In this document: one piece after another, positions 32,201 through 39,700 of the stretch
Layout of the letters: every line of letters begins with the position of its first letter
Numbering within the stretch: the first letter of the stretch is position 1
Assembly: GCF_026672275.1 (NCBI RefSeq)
Contig: NZ_JANQCD010000008.1
Location: forward strand, 85,596 to 149,595
Source of the DNA: Marinifilum sp. D737
Lineage (GTDB): Bacteria > Bacteroidota > Bacteroidia > Bacteroidales > Marinifilaceae
Reading direction: 5' to 3'
Length of the DNA: 64,000 nucleotides
The notes under the pieces: model-generated
Database searches by the model: none
Told to the model about the DNA's origin: nothing
Seen by the model: the letters and a program-made list of their open reading frames with translations, nothing else
Position numbers and translations under genes: made by a program

Positions 32201-32564
32201 GGATGTATTAAGAGGTGACAACAAATTCTTGCCAAACTTAATGACAAAAGCATCAGCTGATGGACAGTATTGGATGCAAGAGCAATTATACACCAATATG
32301 CGCCCTGATTTCTACAACAGTTTAGACATTTGGCACAAAGAGGTGAATTACCTAAGAATTAGTAGCATTCGTTTGGGATATACCCTGGACAAGAATATGC
32401 TTCAAGATCTTGGTTTGTCTGGTGTTCGTTTGAGTTTTGAAGCCAGAAATCCTTTCGTGATTTCTAATGGTTATGATGGATATTTCGATCCTGAATCTTT
32501 TGGAAATATTTATGCTCAACCACAGCAAAAATCTTATACCATTGGTGTTAACCTTACATTTTAA
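29232..32564 (+). CDS. SusC/RagA-family TonB-dependent transporter
   Basis: Outer-membrane active transporter of 1110 aa. Signal peptide (1-19, ending VWAQ), carboxypeptidase-regulatory-like domain (about 24-110) that contains an inserted 20-residue segment between VYIDKATIG and GTITDFDGNFSL, TonB box GEVIVTGYQ, plug with the SusC signature LKDAAATAIYGARAANGVI (about 237-255), and a 22-strand-type barrel ending YTIGVNLTF. It is followed 9 bp later by the SusD gene. The cargo is not readable. Association with a protease rather than glycoside hydrolases argues for peptide uptake, as for RagAB. Confidence 0.95.
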   Translation: MRRMLTLLLILLPAFVWAQEMKLIKGKVLSESDGDVLIGASVYIDKATIGAETGMKGIIENISLGTITDFDGNFSLEVPKQLNTISCSFLGFETQVVDIKGKSFVTIKLGESTSELGEVIVTGYQKIEKRKVTSAVVKVNADNIRQAGVANVDQMLSGQLAGVTSVVQSGAPGAPAKIRIRGTASLNGTQDPLWVLDGIPLEGNDVPDFNDKDNIDQLYNSSIAGLNPQDIQDITVLKDAAATAIYGARAANGVIVITSKKGKAGKMRVQLTSNTSFISKPDFDKLNLMNSNEKVDLELLMAGRKDLTYNASKGGVAQILNANNDWANFQAGGIDAISAESLAAINQLRTIDPNLEDELYQNAVNQDHSLSISGGSENATYYFSAGAHTEKGTTKGTSLNRYNVTLKTDFKLTDNLSFGVSMFANQRRNQSFLTEGSMLTNPSQYIRSSNPYLRLRDENGNYVYNQNEKGSWRIINLDYNILEEREGTRHVLKGNNLNSIFNVNWKIHPNLTYRSQFGYQVDKSNTTKEAEQETYFVRRIRYKSGYGNIVDNKYENYFLPEGGMIKNWDAESTYYNWKNILQYSKTFNDLHEVDVMVGSEIRESKFTQVATSAYGWNSKNNTSKPVIYRDEEDAKSFPLFTKTYRKNRYASFFGTASYTFNRKYTFFGSVRFDGSDLFGVDSKYRYLPLYALSGSWNAKEESFFRDVNWLSALKFRSSYGLQGNIDKQSSPYIVGTPTIVTNLPGNSENGITVMGLPNDKLRWEKTSTYNVGFDLSVLRHAVRMSFDYYHRKGTDLIGSQAVPLENGFNSMSVNWAEMTNKGWELSISTRNIKTDNFEWNTNFNIAHNENKVLKEQQQINSTTPSREGYSANSVWVIKTAGLDENGYPQFKKDGNIVSADEYFSLYDQMADYYPNYLAGSKLTNEELNDLLVNVGSRDPKYSGGIINTFKYKNIDLTVSANFNLGMNVMERPPYSMTQYDKSNNASRVLLDVLRGDNKFLPNLMTKASADGQYWMQEQLYTNMRPDFYNSLDIWHKEVNYLRISSIRLGYTLDKNMLQDLGLSGVRLSFEARNPFVISNGYDGYFDPESFGNIYAQPQQKSYTIGVNLTF

Positions 32565-32573
32565 TTGAGAGAA

Positions 32574-33905
32574 ATGAGAAAATTTAGTACATATTTATTT
32601 TTATTGCTGGCAGTAGTATCATTCTCTGCCTGTGAGGATTATTTGGATGTAAAGCCAAAGGATAGAGTGATTCCAACTACAGGAGAAGATTTTAGAGATC
32701 TTTTAAGCAGTGCTTACCATGCAATTCCTGCTGATAAAGCGAAGTTGGCTTTTCGCACCGACGAAGTAAAATTAAATGAAAACAGGTATGATTTATCCAA
32801 TGTAAAGGACATTTACATGTGGAACGATGCCAATCCTGCTGATAATACAATTGCCTATACTTATGATATTTTTTACAAAGTAATCATGTATGCCAATCAT
32901 GTGATTGCAGAAGGTGATGGTGCAACCGAAGCGACACAGGAAGAGATTGACCAGATTTTAGGAGAAGCGTATCTATTAAGAGCTTACATTCATTTTAACC
33001 TGGTAAACATGTTTGGAAAGCCTTATCAGAAAGCAAGCGCTGCTACAGATCGAGGAATTCCTCTTTCTCTGAAAATTGATAGCGAGGCAGAATACATTCC
33101 AAATACAGTTGCTGAAGTATATGAGCAAATTCAATCGGATATTGAACAAGGTCTTTCTAAATTGAAAGTGGATACTTATGCAACAGGTTTAAACTATCGA
33201 TTTAGTAAGGTGGCTGCATTGGCATTTCAGTCGAGAGTATATTTGTATATGGCAGAATACGCAAAAGCTCAGGAAAGTGCTTTGGAAGCATTAAAATTGA
33301 AAGCAGATTTACAGGATTTGCTAGCTGACAACTCGAAAGCACCGCATATGTACGATGCTGTAGAAAGCATTCTTGCCATGGACGATAATGTGAATAGTGA
33401 TTTACGTAGTGCTACTTATATTTCAGAAGAAATGAAGGCGGCATTTGAGCAAAGCAATGATTTGCGTTTTGCCTTGTATTTTGAAGCTGATGGTGAAGAA
33501 TTTGCCATTAATAAAGGGGTTGAGTTGGCTTCGAAATGTACTTTCCGTACTGCTGAATTGTATCTGATTGTAGCAGAATGTAAGGCTCGTTTGGATGAAT
33601 TGGATGACGCGAAAGATTATTTGAATCAGTTAAAATCAAAACGATTGATAGCAGATTTCTATGCTACTGAAGAAACAAGAATCAATGCATTGAATAAAGT
33701 AAATTTAATTGCTGAGATTGCTACGGAACGTTTCCGTGAGTTAGCTTTCGAAGGTCACCGTTGGTTCGACTTAAGAAGAACAACACAGGAAGAAATCGTT
33801 CATACATACAAGGGTGAAACTGCAACTCTTATAAAGAACGATCCTCGTTATACATTGCGTTTCCCTCAGGAAGCAATAGACAATAATCCTAATTTGAGAG
33901 ATTAG
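32574..33905 (+). CDS. SusD/RagB-family surface lipoprotein
   Basis: Substrate-capturing lid of the SusC channel. The signal peptide MRKFSTYLFLLLAVVSF is followed by the lipobox FSAC and EDYLDVKPKD, the standard SusD start. TPR-like helices carry the signature AYLLRAYIHFNLVNMFG (about 127-143) and the C-terminal FRELAFEGHRWFDLRR (about 394-409). At 443 aa it is shorter than carbohydrate SusD proteins (500-550). An ATG at 32574, preceded by GAGAGAA, is preferred over the TTG at 32565. It is co-transcribed with SusC and ends before the strong terminator at 34103. Confidence 0.94.
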   Translation: MRKFSTYLFLLLAVVSFSACEDYLDVKPKDRVIPTTGEDFRDLLSSAYHAIPADKAKLAFRTDEVKLNENRYDLSNVKDIYMWNDANPADNTIAYTYDIFYKVIMYANHVIAEGDGATEATQEEIDQILGEAYLLRAYIHFNLVNMFGKPYQKASAATDRGIPLSLKIDSEAEYIPNTVAEVYEQIQSDIEQGLSKLKVDTYATGLNYRFSKVAALAFQSRVYLYMAEYAKAQESALEALKLKADLQDLLADNSKAPHMYDAVESILAMDDNVNSDLRSATYISEEMKAAFEQSNDLRFALYFEADGEEFAINKGVELASKCTFRTAELYLIVAECKARLDELDDAKDYLNQLKSKRLIADFYATEETRINALNKVNLIAEIATERFRELAFEGHRWFDLRRTTQEEIVHTYKGETATLIKNDPRYTLRFPQEAIDNNPNLRD

Positions 33906-34102
33906 GACGGATTAGTGTCATGTGAATACTCAAATGATGTATAAGTCGAACTTATTGGTTTGTTTTTGGGAAGTAATAAAAAGTAAGCATAGCAGTAGCT
34001 ACGAGAGTCTTTTTATTCCAAAGCAAAAACAATCAAGAACAAGATTTGCTGCGTCAGTTGCGTGTTGACAGGGCACTTAGCATATCATTTGAATCAAAAA
34101 TT

Positions 34103-34136
34103 GGGGCATTCCGTAATGGAATGCCCCTTTTCTTTT
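34103..34136 (+). terminator. Terminator after susCD
   Basis: Perfect 10-bp stem GGGGCATTCC/GGAATGCCCC, 5-nt loop, then TTTTCTTTT. It separates SusD from the LytTR regulator gene. Confidence 0.9.
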
Positions 34137-34167
34137 GTAAATTGGCGCCTTCAAAATATAAAAGGAG

Positions 34168-34938
34168 ATGATAGAAGTAGTAATCATAGAGGATGAACAG
34201 TTGGCAGCACGTGAGTTGGAGAAGATGCTTTTGAGTCTGCGTCCGGATCAAATTCAAATTACAGCACATTTAGAGAATGTTAAGGATGCTGTGAAGTACC
34301 TTTCTTCACATAAGCCCGATTTGATTTTTATGGACATTCACCTGGGTGATGGCAATAGTTTTGGCATTTTCGATAAAATAAGTGTTGATAGTCCCTTGAT
34401 TTTCACTACGGCTTACGATCAGTATGCCATACAGGCCTTTAAGCAAAACAGTGTGGATTACTTGCTAAAGCCGATTGATCCGGATGATTTGGAAATGGCC
34501 TTGCAAAAATTCGAAAAGAATTATCAAAACAAGGAAAGTATAGATTTGTCTACACTGCAACATTCTTTACATCATTTGGTGGCTGGAAATGCATACCAGG
34601 AACGCTTCATGGTAAGTCTTGGCGATCGTTTGTGTTCTCTTGAGGTGGATAAAATCGCTTATTTTATGGCCGATGGAAAATCGCTCTACCTTTTCGATTT
34701 AGAAGGGCACCGTTATTTGTGCGATGGCACTTTAAGCTCTTTGGAGGGCAAATTGAATCCCAAAAGATTCTTTCGCATCAACCGTAAGTTTATGGTGAGT
34801 TATGCCTCTATTATCGACATGCATTACTACTCGAAAACACGAATCAAACTCAATCTGAAACCCGATCAGGCAGAATGTATAGATGCCATTGTGAGCCAGG
34901 ACCGATGCAACGATTTTAAGCAATGGTTGAATGGCTGA
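34168..34938 (+). CDS. LytTR-family response regulator
   Basis: A 256-residue two-component regulator. The receiver domain (1-120) has the acidic pair Glu8/Asp9 (IIEDE), the phospho-acceptor Asp56 in DLIFMDIHLGDG and the conserved Lys in DYLLKPI. The C-terminal LytTR DNA-binding domain (about 148-250) has FFRINRKFMVSYASI. It is the natural partner of the LytS-type kinase at 24278, being the only LytTR gene here; the two flank the metalloprotease and SusC/SusD genes, which are the likely targets (inference). The preceding terminator means that it has its own promoter within about 40 bp or relies on read-through. Confidence 0.92.
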   Translation: MIEVVIIEDEQLAARELEKMLLSLRPDQIQITAHLENVKDAVKYLSSHKPDLIFMDIHLGDGNSFGIFDKISVDSPLIFTTAYDQYAIQAFKQNSVDYLLKPIDPDDLEMALQKFEKNYQNKESIDLSTLQHSLHHLVAGNAYQERFMVSLGDRLCSLEVDKIAYFMADGKSLYLFDLEGHRYLCDGTLSSLEGKLNPKRFFRINRKFMVSYASIIDMHYYSKTRIKLNLKPDQAECIDAIVSQDRCNDFKQWLNG

Positions 34939-34999
34939 TTGCAGTTTGAATTGAAAGGTGAAGCCAATATAGATTTACAGCAGGTAATTTAAAGTACAA

Positions 35000-35470
35000 A
35001 TGATAGATACACTGGAACAAGGATTTTTTGGAATTGGAATACAGAATGGGAAAACACCCGAGAATTTAGGGGTGTTGTGGCGATCGGCACAGAATATGGG
35101 AGCAAGCTTTATTTTTACCGTTGGCAAACGCTATGCAAAACAAGCCTGCGATACACACAAAGCCACAGGAGCCATGCCGTATTTTCATTACGACAATTTC
35201 GATGATTTCTATGCCCACCTGCCAAAAGGAGCCGTTCTGGTAGGAGTGGAGCTGGACGACAAAGCTGTAAACCTTGAAGAGTTCAAACATCCACGCCGTT
35301 GTGTTTACCTATTGGGAGCCGAAGACAATGGCTTAACCAAAACTGCCATCGAAAAATCGCACCACCTGGTAAAATTCGATACACGCCTTAGTGTGAATGT
35401 TTCGGTTGCAGGTAGCATCATCATGTACGACAGAAACCTGAAAGCCAAGTTTGGACAGACGATGTATTAG
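35000..35470 (+). CDS. SpoU/TrmH-family RNA 2'-O-methyltransferase
   Basis: Small SPOUT methyltransferase of 156 aa, consisting of the catalytic fold only. The three SPOUT motifs are visible: PENLGVLWRSAQNMGA (motif 1, residues 20-35), VYLLGAEDNGL (motif 2) and LSVNVSVAGSIIMYDR (motif 3), which together form the trefoil knot that binds S-adenosylmethionine. The target nucleotide (tRNA or rRNA) is not identifiable. It follows the LytTR regulator gene by 61 bp on the same strand but is probably functionally unrelated. Confidence 0.88.
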   Translation: MIDTLEQGFFGIGIQNGKTPENLGVLWRSAQNMGASFIFTVGKRYAKQACDTHKATGAMPYFHYDNFDDFYAHLPKGAVLVGVELDDKAVNLEEFKHPRRCVYLLGAEDNGLTKTAIEKSHHLVKFDTRLSVNVSVAGSIIMYDRNLKAKFGQTMY

Positions 35471-35578
35471 ATTGGTGGGGATTGATATGCTAAGCATATT
35501 CGTAAAATATTAGTTAGTTCCTACATTAGGATTGATCGCTTCAAACATTGATTCGTGTGGTATTGAGCCACAATAAGC

Positions 35579-36124
35579 TTACCCCTTGCTTGCATTATTG
35601 ATTTGCCTTATGATCTCTTTTTGATACTTTCTATTGTAGCCAAATGATGTAATGTTTGGTCTTTGATATGGATCACAAATACAATTGATATACACCTTTT
35701 GATGATGCACGATCACCGTGATTAGTTCTCCAATAAAATCAAATGGAGCTTTGGTGCTGGCAACGAATACATTTTTTGTACTTTGTTCAACTTTCCATTC
35801 GTTTACCTCAGCAATTCTATGGCATATCTCAATTACTTTTTCTTCAGGGATATTGATTGGATGTGTTTTGAATCGAAGCCTATTGTATTGTAATAAAAAC
35901 AATAGGAATGCAATACTTACAAAAATAGAAGTACCATCAAACATCTTTTCTATAGGTCTTACTCCATTATAATTGCCAGTAAGAAATTCTAGGTAGGAGA
36001 ATATGGACAATAAAAATGGAAGGAGTGCAAAAAATACAAATGCGTAATGACCTAAGTAGCCCAATTTGGTAAGTTTTAATCGTGTGGGAACGCTAGTGTA
36101 TTCTGCTTGATGGTATTTTCTCAT
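35579..36124 (-). CDS. Hypothetical membrane protein, two helices
   Basis: A 181-residue protein with two transmembrane helices (about 28-48, YAFVFFALLPFLLSIFSYLEF, and about 68-86, SIFVSIAFLLFLLQY), followed by a cytoplasmic alpha/beta domain of about 90 residues (EEKVIEICHRIAEVNEWKVE). No family was recognised. It lies 9 bp after the ExbD-like frame on the same strand, so the two are probably co-transcribed. Base composition resembles the AT-rich accessory DNA that begins here. Confidence 0.6.
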   Translation of the reverse strand: MRKYHQAEYTSVPTRLKLTKLGYLGHYAFVFFALLPFLLSIFSYLEFLTGNYNGVRPIEKMFDGTSIFVSIAFLLFLLQYNRLRFKTHPINIPEEKVIEICHRIAEVNEWKVEQSTKNVFVASTKAPFDFIGELITVIVHHQKVYINCICDPYQRPNITSFGYNRKYQKEIIRQINNASKG

Positions 36125-36133
36125 TTTCTGTTT

Positions 36134-36412
36134 TTAATGGTTCGGCTGTGAAGTATTATTTAATGAATTGTATTCCAATTTAAGCATATTAGCTTTCCTT
36201 AATTCTTGTTTGATTCTCATTGTAACACCCATTTTAGTTTCACCATGTACCTTTAATTTCATTAGATATTTGTCTTTTTTATTCCTTTTATCACTTGATT
36301 TATAATCAATAAGTTTTTGGTGGATATCCTTTATTTCAACAGTTTTGCAATCAAATTTAATGAATTTGCTTGGAGGGAATCTAACAATAAGACAGAAAAA
36401 TGGGGGAGGCAT
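36134..36412 (-). CDS. Hypothetical protein resembling an ExbD/TolR C-terminal domain
   Basis: A 92-residue frame (ATG at 36412; a TTG start at 36430 is possible). The second half, LKVHGETKMGVTMRIKQELRKANMLK shortened here to KMGVTMRIKQELRKANMLK, resembles the last helix and strand of Bacteroidota ExbD/TolR proteins, but the N-terminal membrane helix of that family is absent. It may be a truncated copy or a separate small protein. It precedes the two-helix membrane protein gene by 9 bp. The similarity is from memory and moderate. Confidence 0.4.
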   Translation of the reverse strand: MPPPFFCLIVRFPPSKFIKFDCKTVEIKDIHQKLIDYKSSDKRNKKDKYLMKLKVHGETKMGVTMRIKQELRKANMLKLEYNSLNNTSQPNH

Positions 36413-36439
36413 ACTATAAATATTTACCAAGAATAATTA

Positions 36440-36471
36440 TTGTTTACTTACGGAATAATTTTTTATATTTA
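36440..36471 (+). promoter_or_regulatory. Candidate cas9 promoter
   Basis: TTG at 36440-36442, 21 bp, then TATATTTA at 36464-36471 (one base from TAnnTTTG). Transcription from here would give cas9 a leader of about 260 nt that runs antisense through the tracrRNA gene. Confidence 0.4.
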
Positions 36472-36612
36472 CATACTGTTCATTCATTTGAGTAGAATAT
36501 TATTCAAGCACATGACCAATACCTCACACAATTACATCGGTTTTCTTCACGAAACAGTTTGGATTATAGCTATGGAAACCGATAGCTAATATATCGGGAA
36601 AGATGATAGCAT

Positions 36613-36640
36613 AAAAAAGCCCCGAATGGAAAGTCGAGGC
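36613..36640 (-). terminator. tracrRNA terminator
   Basis: On the minus strand GCCTCGA pairs with TCGGGGC (one G-U pair) around an 8-nt loop, directly followed by T6. This fixes the tracrRNA strand. Confidence 0.85.
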
Positions 36641-36695
36641 GGCTTAAATGTTTTCACAACGGAATAATCCTTATTGTGATTTGCTTACAGAATGT
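36613..36695 (-). ncRNA. tracrRNA of the type II-C CRISPR system
   Basis: Small RNA of about 83 nt on the minus strand, between the ExbD-like frame and cas9. Its 5' end (36696-36673) is an anti-repeat, TACATTCTGTAAGCAAATC, complementary to the first 24 nt of the minus-strand CRISPR repeat. Then come AAGGATTATTCC, able to form a small hairpin, and GTTGTGAAAACATTTAAG, a nexus-like segment common in Bacteroidota tracrRNAs as I recall them. It ends in a hairpin and T6 at 36613. It would pair with each crRNA, be processed by a host RNase III and load Cas9. Confidence 0.9.
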
Positions 36696-36699
36696 ACTC

Positions 36700-36730
36700 C
36701 AAAAATAGAAACAATAAACTAAACATACAA
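36700..36730 (-). promoter_or_regulatory. tracrRNA promoter
   Basis: On the minus strand TTG (36730-36728), 20 bp, then TATTTTTG (36707-36700), a full match to the Bacteroidota -7 element TAnnTTTG. The predicted start falls at about 36694, at the edge of the anti-repeat. The -33 end lies within 10 bp of the cas9 start codon. Confidence 0.75.
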
Positions 36731-36738
36731 CACTTCTT

Positions 36739-39700
36739 ATGAAAAAAATATTAGGCTTAGATCTTGGAACTACCTCTATTGGTTGGGCTTTGGTAAACGA
36801 AGCTGAGAATGAATGCGAACAATCAGAAATTATTAAACTGGGTGTACGTGTTAATCCATTAACGACAGATGAGCAAACTGATTTTGAAAAAGGTAATCCA
36901 TTATCGGTTAATGCTGACAGAACATTAAAACGTGGTGCAAGACGAAATTTGCAGCGTTATAAACAGAGGCGTAAGAACCTACATGATCTACTTGCGAAGA
37001 GTGGAATTATTACCAAGGATACAGTGTTGACCGAAGAAGGAAATTTCACTACCCACGAAACCTGGCGTTTACGTTCCTTATCGGCCAGTAAGAAAATAGA
37101 AAAAGAAGAGTTTGCCCGAGTATTGTTGGCCATTAATAAGAAAAGAGGTTACAGAAGTAGTAGAAAAGCCAAAAATGAAGAGGAAGGGAGTGTAATTGAT
37201 GGGATGGCTATAGCAAAAGAATTATACGATAATCAATTGACTCCGGGACAGTATGTGTTGAACTTGTTAAAAGATGGCAGAAAGTATATTCCAGAATTTT
37301 ATCGTTCTGATTTAAAGCTGGAGTTGGATGCAATATGGAATTATCAGAAACAGTATCATCCTGATATACTTACCGATGAGTTTTATAAAAAGCTTGAAGG
37401 GCAAGGACAACAAAATACTCGAAAATTGTTTTTAGCAGTTTACCAGATATACACAGCTGAAAATAAGGGTAAACGTGAGCAAGTTAAATTACAACATTAT
37501 CAATGGAGAGTTGATGCTCTCCAGCAGCAATTACCGATAGAAGTTGTTGCTTATGTATTGGTTGAAATCAATAATAACCTAAATAAATCAAGTGGCTACT
37601 TGGGAGCCATTAGCGATAGAAGTAAGGAACTGTATTTTGAAAAGGAAACCATTGGGCAGAATCTTTATCGTCAGTTACAGGAGAATTTCCACGGCAGTTT
37701 AAAGAACAAAGTTTTTTATCGTCAGGATTATTTAGATGAGTTCGAGCAGATATGGGAAACACAAGCCCAGTATTATAAAGAGTTAACTCCAGAACTGAAA
37801 GAAGAAGTGCGTGATGTTGTTATCTTTTATCAGCGTAAGCTAAAATCGCAGAAACACTTAATTAGTAATTGTGAGTTTGAACCGAAACATAAGGCTATAC
37901 CAAAATCATCACCATTGTTTCAAGAGTTTAAAATTTGGTGCTTGGTAAATAGTGTAGAGCTGCAAAATCAGAAAAGTAAAGAGCAGAGAAAACTTGATGA
38001 AACGGAGAGGCAGCTTTTGTTCGAAGAGTTGAATGTAAGAGGAGATTTGAGTCAAGATCAGGTATTGAAGTGTTTGGAACTACCGAAAAATGAATGGAAA
38101 CTGAACTATAAGGAAGGGCTTTCAGGTAATACAACAAATCAGCAGCTATATGGAGTTTATCAATTGGTTGCAGAGTATGAGGGTTATGGATTCGATTGGG
38201 CTAAGAAATCAGCAAGAGAAATTAATGAGGAGTTGAAAGCAATCTTTCCAGAGATTGGTTTATCTGAAGATTTACTTCGTTTTGATGCCGATATTAAGGG
38301 AAATGAATTTGATAAGCAAGCTGCATATCAGTTATGGCATTTGATTTATTCTGTTGAAGATGACGAGAAGATTAGTGAGGAAGATCAGTTTGTTTATGGA
38401 AATTCGGCAGTAGCGTTAAAGAAAAAGCTGCACAAAGCTTTTGGTTTTCAGCCTCAATATGCAGCTATGTTGGCTAATTTAAATTTACAGCAGGATTACG
38501 GACAATTAAGTGCTCGCGCCATAAAAAAGATATATCCATATTTGAAAAAGGGGTTTCTGTATTCCGAAGCCTGCAATGAGGCTGGTTATAATCATTCACA
38601 CTCTTTGAATGCAGAAGAATTGGCAAGTAGGGAGCTAAAAGATCAGTTAAATTTATTGCCCAAAAACAGTTTGCGTAATCCTGTTGTTGAAAAAATCCTG
38701 AATCAAATGGTAAATTTGGTGAACCAAGTGATTGAGGTATACGGAAAACCACATGAAGTAAGGATTGAATTGGCTCGTGAGTTGAAAAAATCGGCTGAGG
38801 AGCGAAAGAGAATGACCCAAGGAATTAATGATGCCAAACGTAGAAATGAAGAGATTGTAAAACTTCTTAGAAAACCTCCTTTTAATGTGTCAAATCCTAC
38901 AAGAAATGACATTATTCGTTATCGTTTATATGAGGAATTAAGTGAGAACGGTTATAAAACCTTATTTTCGAATCAATATATAGAACCTTCCAGATTATTT
39001 TCAAAGGATATTGATATTGAGCATATAATACCCAAAGCTGTATTGTTCGATGATTCATTTTCGAATAAAACATTGGCTTTTCGTGCAGTAAATCTTGAAA
39101 AGGGAGATTCTACAGGATATGATTTTATGAAAGGAAAGTACTCGGCTGATTTACCTAATTACAAGAATAGAGTAGAAACACTGTACGCAGCTTGGCAAAA
39201 ATCTCAAAAAAGCAAACAGGTTAAAGGCATTAATAAAGCCAAGTATGAGAAGTTATTGATGAAAGTGGCTGATTTGCCAAAGGATTTTATTGAGCGTGAC
39301 CTGAGAAACAGTCAGTACATCGCTAAAAAGGCAAAACAGTTACTAATGGAAGTTATCCGAACCGTAAACACTACTTCAGGCAGTGTTACGGATCGTTTAC
39401 GTGAAGACTGGGGACTGGTGAATGTAATGAAGGAATTGAATTTACCCAAATATAAAGCATTAGGCTTAACAGAAGACCAAGAAAGAAAAGATAATAAAAA
39501 AGTATTGGTGATTAAAGATTGGACCAAACGTAACGATCATCGCCATCATGCTATGGATGCCTTAACTGCTGCTTTTACTACCTACGATCATGTTCAATAT
39601 TTAAATAACTTGCATGCTTCTCGTGAGAAAGAGAGCAAACTGTATGGAATTAGAAATAAAATAACAACCACTTTAGATACTAAAAGCGGTAGAAAGAAAC

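Noticed and set aside
36673..36739. tracrRNA on the plus strand, reading into cas9
   Set aside because: Downstream on the plus strand there is no nexus or terminator before the cas9 start; the minus strand has promoter, anti-repeat, hairpin and T6 in the right order.
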